A stretch of DNA of 64,000 bases from an uncultured Bacteroidales bacterium (GCA_902790595.1 CADASL010000005.1:92949-156948); one strand, 5' to 3'; positions 24,485 through 34,314 are shown, numbered from the stretch's first letter. Notes: generated from the letters alone by a model not told the origin. Numbers and translations: made by a program.

Positions 24485-24853
24485 ATGGATTTAATGAAAA
24501 TCGTAGAGAAGGAAATCGTAGGCGAAAATTCCTTCCCTGAGTTCAAAGCAGGTGACACCATCACCGTCAGCTACAAAATCAAAGAGGGTAACAAAGAGCG
24601 TATCCAGCAGTTCCGCGGCGTTGTTATTCAGCGCAGAGGCAAAGGCGTTACCGCTACTTTCACAGTTCGCAAAATGTCGGGCAACATCGGCGTTGAACGT
24701 ATCTTCCCGGTTAACTCGCCGTTTATCGACAGCATCGAAGTGAACAAAGTTGGTTCAGTTCGCCGCGCACGCATCTTCTACTTCCGCAACCTTACCGGTA
24801 AGAAGGCAAAAATCAAAGAGAAGAAGAACGTTACCGCCGCAAAAGAGGATTAA
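24485..24853 (+). CDS. rplS: 50S ribosomal protein L19
   Basis: 122 residues. L19 lies at the 30S-50S interface. [33 protein letters not shown], the [28 protein letters not shown] core and [20 protein letters not shown] are all typical. A Lys-rich tail ([17 protein letters not shown]) extends past the usual end. It stands alone, away from rpsP, rimM and trmD, as is common in Bacteroidota. Confidence 0.98.
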   Translation: MDLMKIVEKEIVGENSFPEFKAGDTITVSYKIKEGNKERIQQFRGVVIQRRGKGVTATFTVRKMSGNIGVERIFPVNSPFIDSIEVNKVGSVRRARIFYFRNLTGKKAKIKEKKNVTAAKED

Positions 24854-24873
24854 TAAGTTTCTCAGAAATATGC

Positions 24874-24909
24874 AAATCCCGGAATCTCAATGGTTTCGGG
24901 ATTTTTTTT
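24874..24909 (+). terminator. Terminator of rplS
   Basis: AAATCCCGGAA pairs with TTTCGGGATTT (one mismatch), followed by eight T. Confidence 0.85.
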
Positions 24910-24993
24910 GCCCCTAAGGGGATGCGTCGGGAAATCGAAAACAAAGGCTAACAAATTGTTCATTATTCAATTCCGATAATTGATGATAAATGA

Positions 24994-25001
24994 TACATTT
25001 G
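24994..25001 (+). promoter_or_regulatory. Promoter -7 element of the PPi-PFK gene
   Basis: TACATTTG fits TAnnTTTG exactly, 38 bp before the ATG. The -33 region (TTCC) is poor. Confidence 0.45.
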
Positions 25002-25039
25002 CGCTGAAAATGTGAAATATATTCTTAAAACGTATCATA

Positions 25040-26689
25040 ATGAAAAAGAGTCCATTACAGATTGCAAGGGCCGCCTATCAGCCAAAGTTGCCGGCTGCCC
25101 TTAAAGGTAATGTCGTGCTGAACGAAGGTGCTGCAACTCAATCGGTTGCCGACCAGGCCGACATCAAAAAACTTTTCCCGAACACCTACGGAATGCCGAC
25201 TATCCAATTCGTTGCCGGCGAGGCGAAGAAGTATGACGCTGTGAATGTGGGCGTTATCCTTTCGGGCGGACAGGCACCGGGCGGACACAATGTCATCTCT
25301 GGCTTGTTCGACGGCTTGAAGAAAATGAACCCCAACAGCAAACTCTACGGTTTCCTGGGCGGTCCTTCGGGCTTGGTTGACCACAAATATGTTGAACTGA
25401 CTGCCGACATTATTGACGAGTACCGCAACACTGGCGGTTTCGACATCATTGGCTCGGGCCGTACTAAACTTGAGGAAGTTGAACAGTTCGACAAGGGTAT
25501 TGAAATCTGCAACAAACTGGGTATCAAGGCTATCGTCATCATCGGTGGCGACGACTCGAACACCAACGCCTGCGTTCTGGCTGAATATTATCTGCAAAAG
25601 AAATGCGGCATTCAGGTTATCGGCTGCCCGAAAACAATCGACGGCGACCTGAAGAACGAAATGATTGAGACTTCATTCGGATTTGACACTGCCACAAAGG
25701 TTTACGCTGAAGTTATCGGTAACATTCAGCGCGACGCCAACTCGGCAAAGAAATACTGGCACTTCATTAAACTTATGGGCCGCTCGGCAAGCCACGTAAC
25801 GCTTGAGTGCGCACTGAAGACTCAACCAAACATCACGCTCATCGGCGAAGAGGTTGAAGCCAAGAAACAGACTCTCGACGACATTGTGACCTACATCGCG
25901 CAAGCGGTTGCCAACCGTGCCGCCAAAGGCCTGAACTTCGGTATTGTGCTTGTTCCAGAGGGACTTATCGAGTTTATTCCTGCCATCAAGAAACTGATTG
26001 CCGAGCTGAACGATATGCTGGCAGCTAATCAGGCCGAGTTTGACAAGGTTGCCGACGACCAGAAAATCGACTATGTGGTTAAGCATCTGTCGAAAGAGAA
26101 CGCCGCCATCTTCGAGAGCCTGCCTGTGGCCGTTTCGCGTCAGTTGGCTCTTGAGCGCGACCCGCACGGAAACGTTCAGGTGTCGCTCATCGAGACCGAG
26201 CAACTGCTTGCCGAAATGGTTGGCAAGAAACTGGCCGAGTGGAAGAAATCGGGCAAGTTTGTGGGCAAATTCGCCACTCAGCACCACTTCTTCGGCTACG
26301 AAGGCCGCTGCGCCGCTCCGTCGAACTTCGACGCTGACTACTGCTACTCGCTCGGCTACACGGCTTCGATGCTGATTGGCGCTGGCAAGACTGGCTATAT
26401 GTCGTCGGTTCGCAACACCACCGAGCCTGCCGACAAATGGATTTCGGGCGGTATTCCAATCACTGCAATGATGAATATGGAAAAACGCAACGGCAAGATG
26501 AAACCTGTTATCCAGAAGGCTCTTGTGAAACTCGACGGCGGTCCGTTCAAGTATTTCGCTTCGAAACGCGACGAGTGGGCAATCAACACCGATTTCGTTT
26601 ATCCGGGTCCAATCCAATACTTTGGCCCGACCGAAGTTTGCGACCAGCCGACTCACACTCTGCTGCTCGAGCACGGAAAGAACATTTAA
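25040..26689 (+). CDS. pfp: Diphosphate--fructose-6-phosphate 1-phosphotransferase
   Basis: PPi-dependent phosphofructokinase of 549 residues, the long plant/spirochaete-like type, which makes the step reversible and saves ATP. GGDDS (169-173) carries the Asp that selects pyrophosphate over [11 protein letters not shown] (199-206) holds the catalytic Asp, and MGRSASH (246-252) the fructose-6-phosphate site. It is monocistronic, with its own promoter and terminator. Confidence 0.96.
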   Translation: MKKSPLQIARAAYQPKLPAALKGNVVLNEGAATQSVADQADIKKLFPNTYGMPTIQFVAGEAKKYDAVNVGVILSGGQAPGGHNVISGLFDGLKKMNPNSKLYGFLGGPSGLVDHKYVELTADIIDEYRNTGGFDIIGSGRTKLEEVEQFDKGIEICNKLGIKAIVIIGGDDSNTNACVLAEYYLQKKCGIQVIGCPKTIDGDLKNEMIETSFGFDTATKVYAEVIGNIQRDANSAKKYWHFIKLMGRSASHVTLECALKTQPNITLIGEEVEAKKQTLDDIVTYIAQAVANRAAKGLNFGIVLVPEGLIEFIPAIKKLIAELNDMLAANQAEFDKVADDQKIDYVVKHLSKENAAIFESLPVAVSRQLALERDPHGNVQVSLIETEQLLAEMVGKKLAEWKKSGKFVGKFATQHHFFGYEGRCAAPSNFDADYCYSLGYTASMLIGAGKTGYMSSVRNTTEPADKWISGGIPITAMMNMEKRNGKMKPVIQKALVKLDGGPFKYFASKRDEWAINTDFVYPGPIQYFGPTEVCDQPTHTLLLEHGKNI

Positions 26690-26710
26690 TCAGTGTTTAA
26701 ATAGTAATGA

Positions 26711-26740
26711 AAAAGCCGCCCGATTTGGACGGCTTTTTTT
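26711..26740 (+). terminator. Terminator of the PPi-PFK gene
   Basis: AAAGCCGCCC / GGACGGCTTT with one mismatch and a GATTT loop, followed by seven T. Confidence 0.88.
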
Positions 26741-26787
26741 GTGGGAATTATCGCACTGGGTTTTCTCGCACAGAAAAGTTTTTTTTT

Positions 26788-26827
26788 GAACGCAGATGAC
26801 GCAGATTTAAGGGATTTGCACAGATGA
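26788..26827. repeat. GAACGCAGAT-type dispersed repeat
   Basis: Alternating phrases GAACGCAGAT, GACGCAGATTTAAG and TTTGCACAGATGA. A related, degenerate copy lies at 39755-39798. This resembles short noncoding repeats seen in many environmental Bacteroidota genomes. Confidence 0.5.
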
Positions 26828-26834
26828 CAATCAT

Positions 26835-27569
26835 CTATTCCACAGCATTTGGGTATTCTATTTCATTACCAAATTTCTCATTTATTTCATTCCAAGTAGT
26901 ATATCCTAAATACGTCTTTTTTATTTTTTCTACTATATCAAGACTTCTGTGAGGAAGGTTATTCTTATAAAAATCATTGTCATCATTGATATACTTGTCC
27001 AATTCATACAATGCAGGGTTCTCTAAAATAAAAAACGAATAAACTTTTTTATCGGAATCAATAACAGAATCAATATGTCGAATTAGTTGGTCTCTAACTT
27101 TTAACCACGTTGTACTACTTGTCAATGTAGACTCCGTTCTTTTGGCTTCCCCAATAAAAATTTGGTTTTCTGTTTCTATGTATATATCAGGATGTGTATA
27201 ACCTTCAAAAATATACCACGCTTTTTGTGGCAGTTTGTCTTGTTTTAATTCGGCCAATGCTTGTTGCTTTATTTGAATATCACCTTTAAATAGATTATAC
27301 CTTTTTTTATCAGTAGATGTTGTTTTGTATTTCAATTTTTCAAACTCTTCATCATTAAGTTGATTGACATTTTCAACACACCATTTCAGCAATTCTCTAC
27401 AAGGTTTTATGGCAGCTTCGTCAAATCCATATTTATATGAAATGATTTTGCTCGATACAACAATGTCTTTCCCAAATAGAGAAAAAAAATCATTCAATTT
27501 TTCCCTATCTGCATTAATGTAGTCAAAGACAGGTTGTACACGTGTTAATGAACTATTATACTTTCCCAT
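26835..27569 (-). CDS. PD-(D/E)XK nuclease-like protein, function unknown
   Basis: 244 residues, notably AT-rich against its neighbours. The central segment has HPDIYIE (126-132), then a hydrophobic strand and GEAKRTE (140-146). This is the PD ... ExK arrangement of the PD-(D/E)XK nuclease fold (Asp128, Glu141, Lys143), followed by a helix with RDQLIRHID. The N-terminal half is helical and could bind DNA or a partner. No methylase or helicase lies beside it. Base composition and isolation suggest recent acquisition; a solitary restriction or defence nuclease is possible but unproven. Confidence 0.7.
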   Translation of the reverse strand: MGKYNSSLTRVQPVFDYINADREKLNDFFSLFGKDIVVSSKIISYKYGFDEAAIKPCRELLKWCVENVNQLNDEEFEKLKYKTTSTDKKRYNLFKGDIQIKQQALAELKQDKLPQKAWYIFEGYTHPDIYIETENQIFIGEAKRTESTLTSSTTWLKVRDQLIRHIDSVIDSDKKVYSFFILENPALYELDKYINDDNDFYKNNLPHRSLDIVEKIKKTYLGYTTWNEINEKFGNEIEYPNAVE

Positions 27570-27753
27570 TACTAGTAGTTATTAATTTTAATTTAATATA
27601 ATGTGCCAATATAAAGTTTTCGTGTTACTTTCACACAATCCATTGTACATCGGCAATTAGTAAAATCCGTCCCAAATTCCGCCAAGGCAAGCATTCACCG
27701 ATTATACCAACGAAAAGAAAAAACATAATCGGCTTTCTACAGCCTTTATACAA

Positions 27754-28098
27754 TCAACCTTTATATTTTCCCCGTACAATCTGGTACGAGTTTCGGGTGA
27801 GTTCGCGAAGAAGGTCGGCGGGGGCGGTGCGAGCATCAACGCCAATCCAGTGTTTGGGCGAAAGGTTGAACGGGCGGCCAACGCTGTCGTAACGGGCTTT
27901 GAGTTCTTCAATGCGGTCGGGTTGGCACTTGAGCGTGACAATGCCGTAATCGTCGCAATCGAAAAAGGCGAACATATGGCCGTGCACGTAAAACACCAGC
28001 ACACTCGCGCCGTGCGGGAAAGCCGCAAACGGCATCTTCTCCACCACATCGGCGCCAAGCGAAAGACAAAAGTCACGGTATGTCTCAATGTCGAGCAT
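27754..28098 (-). CDS. MmcQ/YjbR family DNA-binding protein
   Basis: 114 residues from the ATG at 28098. The family pattern is clear: MLDIETYRDFCLSLGA, EKMPFAAFPHG, HMFAFFDCDDYGIVTLKCQP, SPKHWIGVDA and a C-terminal LLRELTRNSYQIV. A longer frame begins at 28170 and would add 24 residues not seen in the family. The YjbR fold is thought to bind DNA. It is divergent from the DUF362 gene. Confidence 0.88.
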   Translation of the reverse strand: MLDIETYRDFCLSLGADVVEKMPFAAFPHGASVLVFYVHGHMFAFFDCDDYGIVTLKCQPDRIEELKARYDSVGRPFNLSPKHWIGVDARTAPADLLRELTRNSYQIVRGKYKG

Positions 28099-28203
28099 AA
28101 CGCAAAGATTGAAATTATCCGGTTCAAACGGATGCCAGCCGTCGTTTTTTTGTTTTCCCCGATAAGGCATTATAAATCATCGACAAAAAGACTGTGTTCA
28201 ACC

Positions 28204-28239
28204 CTACCAATTTTGTAGAGAAATCGTATCTTTAACGCA
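28204..28239 (+). promoter_or_regulatory. Promoter-like element shared with the TonB receptor gene
   Basis: CTAC-N7-GTAG is followed by GAAAT and TATCTTTA (28227-28234), a near TAnnTTTG box 26 bp before the ATG. The same arrangement, base for base at most positions, occurs at 29353-29388. Confidence 0.5.
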
Positions 28240-28260
28240 TATTTTAAAATTGTAACGACT

Positions 28261-29250
28261 ATGAAACGTGCTATCCTACTGACAATTGCAAGTTTTATCG
28301 GCTTTGCTTCGTGCTCGGGTGGCGAGCCAACGTCGAACAGCGCTGCGGCTGATGAAAATGCCAGCGCAAGCGTGGTTTATTTCACAAAAGAGATTACACC
28401 CGAAGCGTTGGTGCGGATTTACAAGGCTCTCGGCGTTGATGCCACGGGCCGCGTGGCGGTGAAAATATCTACTGGCGAGTCGTCGAAATCGAACCATCTG
28501 CGCCCCGAACTGATTAAAGACCTTGTGCAGAGCGTGGGCGGCACGCTGGTTGAGTGCAACACGGCCTACGGCGGCAACCGTTCTACCACCGCTGACCATC
28601 GCAAAGCCATTGAAGAACGTGGTTATGCGCAGATTGCCACTGTTGACATTATGGACGAAGAAGGCACGATGAAACTGCCCGTGACTGACACCAAACATAT
28701 TGAATATGACATTGTTGGCTCACATCTTGCCAACTATGATTTTATGATAAACCTTGCGCACTTCAAGGGGCACGCAATGGGCGGGTTCGGCGGTGTGCTC
28801 AAAAATCAGAGCATCGGCGTGGCTTCGCACAGCGGAAAACTCTACATCCACTCGGCAGGCGCGTCAACAACCCGCTGGCGCGTTGCCGAGCAGGACGCTT
28901 TTCTGGAATCGATGGCGGCAGCCGCTCAAGCGGTGCACAACTATTTCAAGCAAGACGGCCGCAACATCGTATATATCAACGTGATGAACAATCTTTCAGT
29001 TGATTGCGACTGCGACGGTTCGCCCGCTCGGCCCGAGATGAACGACATCGGCATTCTGGCTTCGACCGACCCCGTGGCGCTCGACAAAGCCTGCCTTGAC
29101 CTTGTTTTCAACTACCAATCGACATCGGGCGACGACGCCACCGCGCTGCAGAAACGCATCAACCGCCAGCACGGCACTCACATTGTCGATTACGCCGAAC
29201 AACTGGGGCTGGGGACAATGAAATATACAGTGGTTGATTTGGATAAATAG
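28261..29250 (+). CDS. DUF362 domain lipoprotein
   Basis: 329 residues. The signal peptide ends in a lipobox, FASCSGGEP (Cys near residue 18), so it should be lipid-anchored. The DUF362 pattern is present: VAVKISTGESSKSNHLRPEL, YGGNRSTTADHRKAIEERGY, LAHFKGHAMGGFGGVLKNQS and the C-terminal ASTDPVALDKACLDLV. Some members carry Fe-S ferredoxin domains, but this one has no such Cys cluster. The function is unknown. The upstream element is shared with the receptor gene downstream, which suggests co-regulation. Confidence 0.85.
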   Translation: MKRAILLTIASFIGFASCSGGEPTSNSAAADENASASVVYFTKEITPEALVRIYKALGVDATGRVAVKISTGESSKSNHLRPELIKDLVQSVGGTLVECNTAYGGNRSTTADHRKAIEERGYAQIATVDIMDEEGTMKLPVTDTKHIEYDIVGSHLANYDFMINLAHFKGHAMGGFGGVLKNQSIGVASHSGKLYIHSAGASTTRWRVAEQDAFLESMAAAAQAVHNYFKQDGRNIVYINVMNNLSVDCDCDGSPARPEMNDIGILASTDPVALDKACLDLVFNYQSTSGDDATALQKRINRQHGTHIVDYAEQLGLGTMKYTVVDLDK

Positions 29251-29281
29251 GGACATCGGACTACAGACGTCAGACAACGGA

Positions 29282-29324
29282 CATAAGAAAAGGGCGGTAT
29301 TTCGGGAAATATTGCCCTTTCTTA
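29282..29324 (+). terminator. Long hairpin after the DUF362 gene
   Basis: ATAAGAAAAGGGCGGTATTT pairs with AAATATTGCCCTTTCTTAT apart from one bulge and two G-U pairs, with a 4-base loop. It has no long T-tract but lies 32 bp past the stop codon. Confidence 0.7.
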
Positions 29325-29352
29325 TATAGTTTTCAAATGCGGCTAAATCAAA

Positions 29353-29388
29353 CTACTGATTTTGTAGGGAATTGATATTTTTGGCACA
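29353..29388 (+). promoter_or_regulatory. Promoter-like element of the TonB receptor gene
   Basis: CTAC-N7-GTAG, then GGAATT and TATTTTTG (29376-29383), an exact TAnnTTTG box. It matches the element at 28204-28239 in spacing and most bases. Confidence 0.55.
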
Positions 29389-29406
29389 AAATTTTAAACA
29401 ACAGCA

Positions 29407-31278
29407 ATGAACAAAATGCTCATCAGCGCATTGTCCGCCACAATGGTGTACGGCGCGGTATCGGCGCAGACCGACACAGTCAACATTCAGGAAGTGGTAG
29501 TAACAGGAACTCGCAACCCGATAGATATCAGGCATTTGCCTATGACCGTCTCGGTTGTCGACCAGGCAAAACTGACAGAGCAGAATCAGATTTCGGTGCT
29601 GCCAACCGTTATGCAGCAAGTGCCAGGCCTGTTTCTTACCAGCCGTGCTGTGATGGGCTTCGGCGTGTCGGGCGGCGGCTCGGGCGCCATCAATGTGCGT
29701 GGTATCGGCGGAACGCCAAACACTGATATTCTGGTACTTATCGATGGTCATCCGCAGTATCAGGGCATCTTCGGCCACCCAATTTCCGACAGTTACCAGA
29801 CAATGATGACCGAACGCGTTGAAGTGCTGCGCGGCCCCGCATCGGTGCTCTATGGCAGCAATGCTATGGGCGGCGTCATCAGCATCGTCACACGCTCGAT
29901 GAAGCAGGACGGCGTCCGCACCAGCGTGAATCTGGGCGGCGGAAGCCACGGAACGCTGATGGCTGAAGCGTCGAACCAGGCGCGTGTGGGCAAGTTTTCG
30001 AGCACCGTGTCGGCCGTTTATAACAGGTCGGACAACCATCGGCCAAATATGGATTTTGAGCAGGTGGGCGGCTACGTGAAGTTGGGTTACGACATCAGCG
30101 AGCACTGGAACGCCTACGCCAATGCCGACATTACCCGCTTCGACTCGAAATACCCTGGCAGCACCGCCGAGCCCGTCTATGGTGCCGAGCAGTGGATTCT
30201 GCGTGGCGTGATGACGGCGGCCGTTGAGAACAACTACGGCAGCACAAGTGGCGCGGTGAGCGTCTATTCGAATTTCGGTCGCCACAAAATCGACGATGGT
30301 ACAAAGGTCGATACTCTGACCACCGACCGCTATTTCCGTTCGAAAGACGCACTGACGGGCGTCTCGGTTTATCAGAGCGCACAACTTTTCGGTGGCAACC
30401 GCGTAACCGTAGGCTTTGATTATCAGCATATTTTTGGCGAGTCATATTATACAGATAAGGCGACGGACACCACGATAATAGTCCCCAAAAAGCAAGCGAC
30501 AAAATCCACGCGGCACGAGTTGGCCAGCTATGTCGATTTCCGTCAGGATTTAACTGATTGGCTGACAGTTGATGCCGGTATTCGTCTCGACCACCACTCA
30601 ATTGTGGGTACGGAATGGATTCCGCAAGCCGGTATTGTTATTCGTCCAATGGCCACAGCTGAAGTTAAAGCTATGATTAGCAAGGGATTCCGCAATCCGA
30701 CAATGCGCGAGATGTATCTTTATCCGCCGTCGAACGAAGACCTTGAAGCAGAGCGCATCTGGAACTACGAACTGTCGTGGCGTCATCGCTTTGGCAAACT
30801 CACCTACGGCGCCAACATCTACTATCTGAAAGGCGACAATATGATTCAGACTCAACCTGTTGACGGCAAGCCGCGCAATGTGAACACTGGCGAGATTGAG
30901 AACTACGGCCTTGAACTCGAAGCCGCCTACACGCTGAACGAGCACGTGAGCCTGAACACCAACCACTCGCTGCTGCATATGGAAAACAAGGTGGTGGCCG
31001 CGCCTGAATACAAGGGCTTTGCGGGTGCCAACTTCAACTACGGCAAACTGGCTCTGATGGCGGGTTTGCAGTATGTGCATAACCTTTACACAGCCGTCGG
31101 CGCCAACGAGAAGACTGAAGATTTTTGCCTGCTCAACCTGTCGGGCAGTTACCGCCTGACAAAGAACTTCAGCCTGTGGGTTCGCGGCGAGAATCTGCTG
31201 GCGCAAGAGTACGAAATCAACGCTGGCTACCCGATGCCGAAGGCTACCGTTATGGGCGGGGTGAAGATTGAGTTTTAG
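29407..31278 (+). CDS. TonB-dependent outer membrane receptor
   Basis: 623 residues. The signal peptide ends near YGAVSAQ; a TonB-box-like segment DTVNIQEVVVTGTRNP follows at once. The plug domain spans about residues 30-160 (VPGLFLTSRAVMGFGVSGGG, INVRGIGGTPNTDILVLIDG, VEVLRGPASVLYGSNAMGGV), then a beta-barrel that ends in the terminal Phe of VKIEF. It is of BtuB/FepA size and lacks the SusC-type N-terminal carboxypeptidase-like domain and SusD partner. The ligand is not predictable; iron complexes, haem or a corrinoid are typical. Confidence 0.94.
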   Translation: MNKMLISALSATMVYGAVSAQTDTVNIQEVVVTGTRNPIDIRHLPMTVSVVDQAKLTEQNQISVLPTVMQQVPGLFLTSRAVMGFGVSGGGSGAINVRGIGGTPNTDILVLIDGHPQYQGIFGHPISDSYQTMMTERVEVLRGPASVLYGSNAMGGVISIVTRSMKQDGVRTSVNLGGGSHGTLMAEASNQARVGKFSSTVSAVYNRSDNHRPNMDFEQVGGYVKLGYDISEHWNAYANADITRFDSKYPGSTAEPVYGAEQWILRGVMTAAVENNYGSTSGAVSVYSNFGRHKIDDGTKVDTLTTDRYFRSKDALTGVSVYQSAQLFGGNRVTVGFDYQHIFGESYYTDKATDTTIIVPKKQATKSTRHELASYVDFRQDLTDWLTVDAGIRLDHHSIVGTEWIPQAGIVIRPMATAEVKAMISKGFRNPTMREMYLYPPSNEDLEAERIWNYELSWRHRFGKLTYGANIYYLKGDNMIQTQPVDGKPRNVNTGEIENYGLELEAAYTLNEHVSLNTNHSLLHMENKVVAAPEYKGFAGANFNYGKLALMAGLQYVHNLYTAVGANEKTEDFCLLNLSGSYRLTKNFSLWVRGENLLAQEYEINAGYPMPKATVMGGVKIEF

Positions 31279-31311
31279 GAAGCGCGCAGACGGAAAACTG
31301 TCGCCACTCTC

Positions 31312-32556
31312 CTATTCTTTCAGCACGCACTCAATGCGTTCAATCTGGCCGTTGCTGTGCGCTGGCGCGATTTCCAGAAGTCGGCACAAAAGTCCGTAAA
31401 CATCTGTGTTATAGAGTTGTGGCGCAGCAAAGTCCTGCTTGAAATCGGGGCCGATGGCATAGAAAATGCCGTTCATTAGCCGATTGGCATTGTCGTAGCC
31501 GTGAGCGCCCAATGGCAGCGGGCGTTTGCTTTTGTAAATCTGCATTTTACCGCTATCCGAAAGAATCACCACATCACCCATTCGCGCATTTGCCGAGCAA
31601 TGGAAACGCTTAGGCAAATCGGCACGCAGACAAGCCGTGACGCCATCAACGCCCTGCAAAGCAGAAACAACCGAGTCGGCACAATGTTTCTTGCAATAAG
31701 CCAGCGAGATAGCAGGCGAATAAATCAATGTGTCAACCCAACTGTCGCGCACATATTTTTTCAAATCGACAACGTTTTGCCCATCGGCTTGAATCATTCC
31801 GTGGTCAGAAAGAATGATAAAATTTATTGAATCACAAAAACTTAACGTCGATAATTGCTGACAGAAGTAACCCACCAAACTGTCAACTTCTTGGATAGCT
31901 TCAACAATTTCGGGCGAATCGGGGCCGAACTTGTGACCAATGGTGTCGGCAGCCTCAATATAGCACATTGCCAAATGCGGACGCTTGTCATAATCGGCTG
32001 ACAGCCACTTGATTACAGAATCAATTCGCGCTTTATACGGTTCGCTTGCACTGTACGATTTCCATTGTGTCGGGCGGTAGCCTTTTATTTGCGCGTCGCA
32101 ACCAACCCACATATTCACTGCCGACTTAATTCGCTGTGATTCAGCCGTTACCCATATAGGCTCTCCACCATACAATTTGTCGGCAACCATCGATTTCACT
32201 TTGCCGTTCGAATAGCATTGTTTAGTCTGCGTGACCATAAACTTATTCGCCACAATTCCGTGATTTTCAGCATATAAGCCCGTTGCAATCGTGTAATGAT
32301 TGGTAAACGTGAGCGACGGAAAAACAGGCTGCAAACCTGCCGCCCTCACCCCTGCCCGCTCAATTGAATCAAGCGTTGGTGTATTGGCAATATCCTGATA
32401 ATCAAAGCGAAATCCATCAAGCGACAGAACAACTGTATAGTTGCGCGGCTCGACTTTGCGGTTGCGTAAATGACTCACATAGGCATCCTGCGCCGCAACA
32501 ATCGCAAGGAAAACCACAAAAAGCACAAATGCTACTCTTTTCAGTTTCATTTTCAA
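31312..32556 (-). CDS. Alkaline phosphatase family protein (ENPP-type phosphodiesterase)
   Basis: 414 residues. The N-terminal hydrophobic segment (residues 8-22) is a signal anchor or signal peptide. VVLSLDGFR (Asp47) and FPSLTFTNHYTIATGLY with the predicted nucleophile Thr83 are the ENPP signature, followed by the metal-site motif LSDHGM and LGAHGYDN near the end. It hydrolyses phosphodiester or phosphonate monoester bonds of nucleotides or lipids. Its ATG directly follows the C69 stop codon, so it is the last gene of the M23-anmK-C69 operon. Confidence 0.92.
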   Translation of the reverse strand: MKMKLKRVAFVLFVVFLAIVAAQDAYVSHLRNRKVEPRNYTVVLSLDGFRFDYQDIANTPTLDSIERAGVRAAGLQPVFPSLTFTNHYTIATGLYAENHGIVANKFMVTQTKQCYSNGKVKSMVADKLYGGEPIWVTAESQRIKSAVNMWVGCDAQIKGYRPTQWKSYSASEPYKARIDSVIKWLSADYDKRPHLAMCYIEAADTIGHKFGPDSPEIVEAIQEVDSLVGYFCQQLSTLSFCDSINFIILSDHGMIQADGQNVVDLKKYVRDSWVDTLIYSPAISLAYCKKHCADSVVSALQGVDGVTACLRADLPKRFHCSANARMGDVVILSDSGKMQIYKSKRPLPLGAHGYDNANRLMNGIFYAIGPDFKQDFAAPQLYNTDVYGLLCRLLEIAPAHSNGQIERIECVLKE

Positions 32557-34314
32557 TTATTTAGTTTCGTCAGGGAAACGCAGTTTGTCGCCAGCATCGT
32601 TCACAACCGAGCGCATCCATTTTTCGTCGTAACCAGGCTGCTCAACTTTCGGCGCGTAATATTTATAGCCTGCAGGCACTTCGCGCGGCGTTTTCACGTT
32701 GCCGTCCATATATTTAACAAACAGATATTTATAAAAATCCTTCCAGTCACGAACCAATTGCTCTGCGGTATTGACTGAGAAATCGGTCAGATACTCAACT
32801 GCCACATTCTGATTATCAGCAAATAACGCTTGCGCAGCCTTGTCAACAGCCTTCACGCAAGTCTCGAACTTGCTCTCGAAAGCCGTCTGCTTGGCCTCAA
32901 CCTCGGGGTGAATCAGGCTGTAGCGCGTGTAGGCGAAGTTCGACACCTGATTGAACGCCCAGAAAGCCGCCGTTTCCGAAAATTCCATCATCGAGCCGTT
33001 GCCCACTGCAAAACAGTTCGGCACAGCGGTCATACTTGCGTACATCGGGCAATAGACGGTGCTGCCAGTGTCGTCGGTGCCGAACCAGAACAGGCCGCCA
33101 ATCTTGTTCGGCAGCCAGCTGCGGCACTGCGCGACAAACGAGAAGCCAGTCTGCTGCGTGGCTGTAGTGCGCTCGTTCACATATTTTTTGCCGTCAACCT
33201 CGAAATCCATCGGACGCCAGCGGTACGGACAATGCCACGGCCCCGCACCCACATCTTGCGACATATCCAACTCTGTGCCTTCCAAGTGGTTACGCATATT
33301 ATGCATCATCTGCGCCAACGACACTTTTGCTTTCGGCTTAACCCAAAGCGGAATTCTGTTGCTTGCATAACCAGTTAATTCATCGTGTTTTATATCAACG
33401 CCTTTGGCATAATCCCAATATTGCGCCATTCCGTCGGCCACATCGTTGAAGAACGCCCAGACGCGAATCTCACAAGCACGCGCGCCAACAAAATCGACAG
33501 GCGCGTATGTGTCTGAAAAACTGAAATTTGACTTATTCACTTTGTCATTGATATAGCCTTTTGCGCGCGCGAAATCCATCACATCGGCGGCATAAACGGT
33601 GGTGATTTTCTTGTCGAAAATGCGGTCCATTTGGTCCGACGAAATCGAAGTCGGGTCATCGTTCCACGGGAAAGTGGAGATTCGTGCCTGATTTGCGTGG
33701 GCGCAGACATATCCGTCAGGGATTTGGCGTGCCACCCAAACGGCACCTTTGTTCTTGTTAATCAAGCCTTTCTTGGTTTTCTGAATGTCCATTCCCTTGC
33801 CAATCAACTCGAAAATCCAAACCTCGTTGGGGTCGGCAATCGAGAACGACTCACCCTCGCTTGCGTAGCCATATTTTGCGACCAATTCAGTCATAATCTT
33901 AATGGCCTCACGAGCCGAAGTGGCACGCTGTAAAGTAATGTAAATCAGGCTTCCGTAGTCCATAATGGCAGTCGAGTCGCCCCAAAGTTCCTCGCGGCCG
34001 CCATAGGTTGTCTCGCCAATAACCACCTGATTTTCATTCATATTGCCGATTACGTTGTAAGTCTTGGCGGCCTGCTCAATCTGCCCCATATACTTGCCCG
34101 TGTCCCAATCGTAAACATCGAGAATAGTACCTGCGGGATAAGTGGCTGCAGGCCAATGATATAGTTCGCCGTAAAGCACGTGCGAGTCAGCGGCATAACT
34201 CACCATCGACGAGCCGTCGGCCGACGCGCCAGGCGTAACAAGGAAATTTGTGCAAGCTATTGCCTGGCACGTTGCCAGCGATGTTGCCAATGCGAAAAAA
34301 AGTTTCGTGTTCAT
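32557..34314 (-). CDS. C69 family dipeptidase
   Basis: 585 residues. The signal peptide MNTKLFFALATSLATCQAIA is followed directly by CTNFLVTPGASADG. Cys21 should become the N-terminal nucleophile after cleavage, as in other N-terminal-nucleophile peptidases of family C69 (PepD type). GEDT-like conserved blocks such as NENQVVIGETTYGG and YGYASEGESFSIADP fit. It works in the periplasm, probably on di- and tripeptides. It lies 23 bp after anmK. Confidence 0.93.
   Translation of the reverse strand: MNTKLFFALATSLATCQAIACTNFLVTPGASADGSSMVSYAADSHVLYGELYHWPAATYPAGTILDVYDWDTGKYMGQIEQAAKTYNVIGNMNENQVVIGETTYGGREELWGDSTAIMDYGSLIYITLQRATSAREAIKIMTELVAKYGYASEGESFSIADPNEVWIFELIGKGMDIQKTKKGLINKNKGAVWVARQIPDGYVCAHANQARISTFPWNDDPTSISSDQMDRIFDKKITTVYAADVMDFARAKGYINDKVNKSNFSFSDTYAPVDFVGARACEIRVWAFFNDVADGMAQYWDYAKGVDIKHDELTGYASNRIPLWVKPKAKVSLAQMMHNMRNHLEGTELDMSQDVGAGPWHCPYRWRPMDFEVDGKKYVNERTTATQQTGFSFVAQCRSWLPNKIGGLFWFGTDDTGSTVYCPMYASMTAVPNCFAVGNGSMMEFSETAAFWAFNQVSNFAYTRYSLIHPEVEAKQTAFESKFETCVKAVDKAAQALFADNQNVAVEYLTDFSVNTAEQLVRDWKDFYKYLFVKYMDGNVKTPREVPAGYKYYAPKVEQPGYDEKWMRSVVNDAGDKLRFPDETK

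Noticed and set aside
25673..26674. 333-codon antisense frame over the PPi-phosphofructokinase gene
   Set aside because: Shadow of a well-conserved enzyme gene; no family resemblance.
27754..28170. Longer YjbR reading frame from 28170
   Set aside because: The added 24 residues are absent from the family; the ATG at 28098 gives the usual N-terminus.
29353..30429. 358-codon antisense frame over the TonB receptor gene
   Set aside because: It covers the promoter and plug region of a clear receptor and shows no motif.
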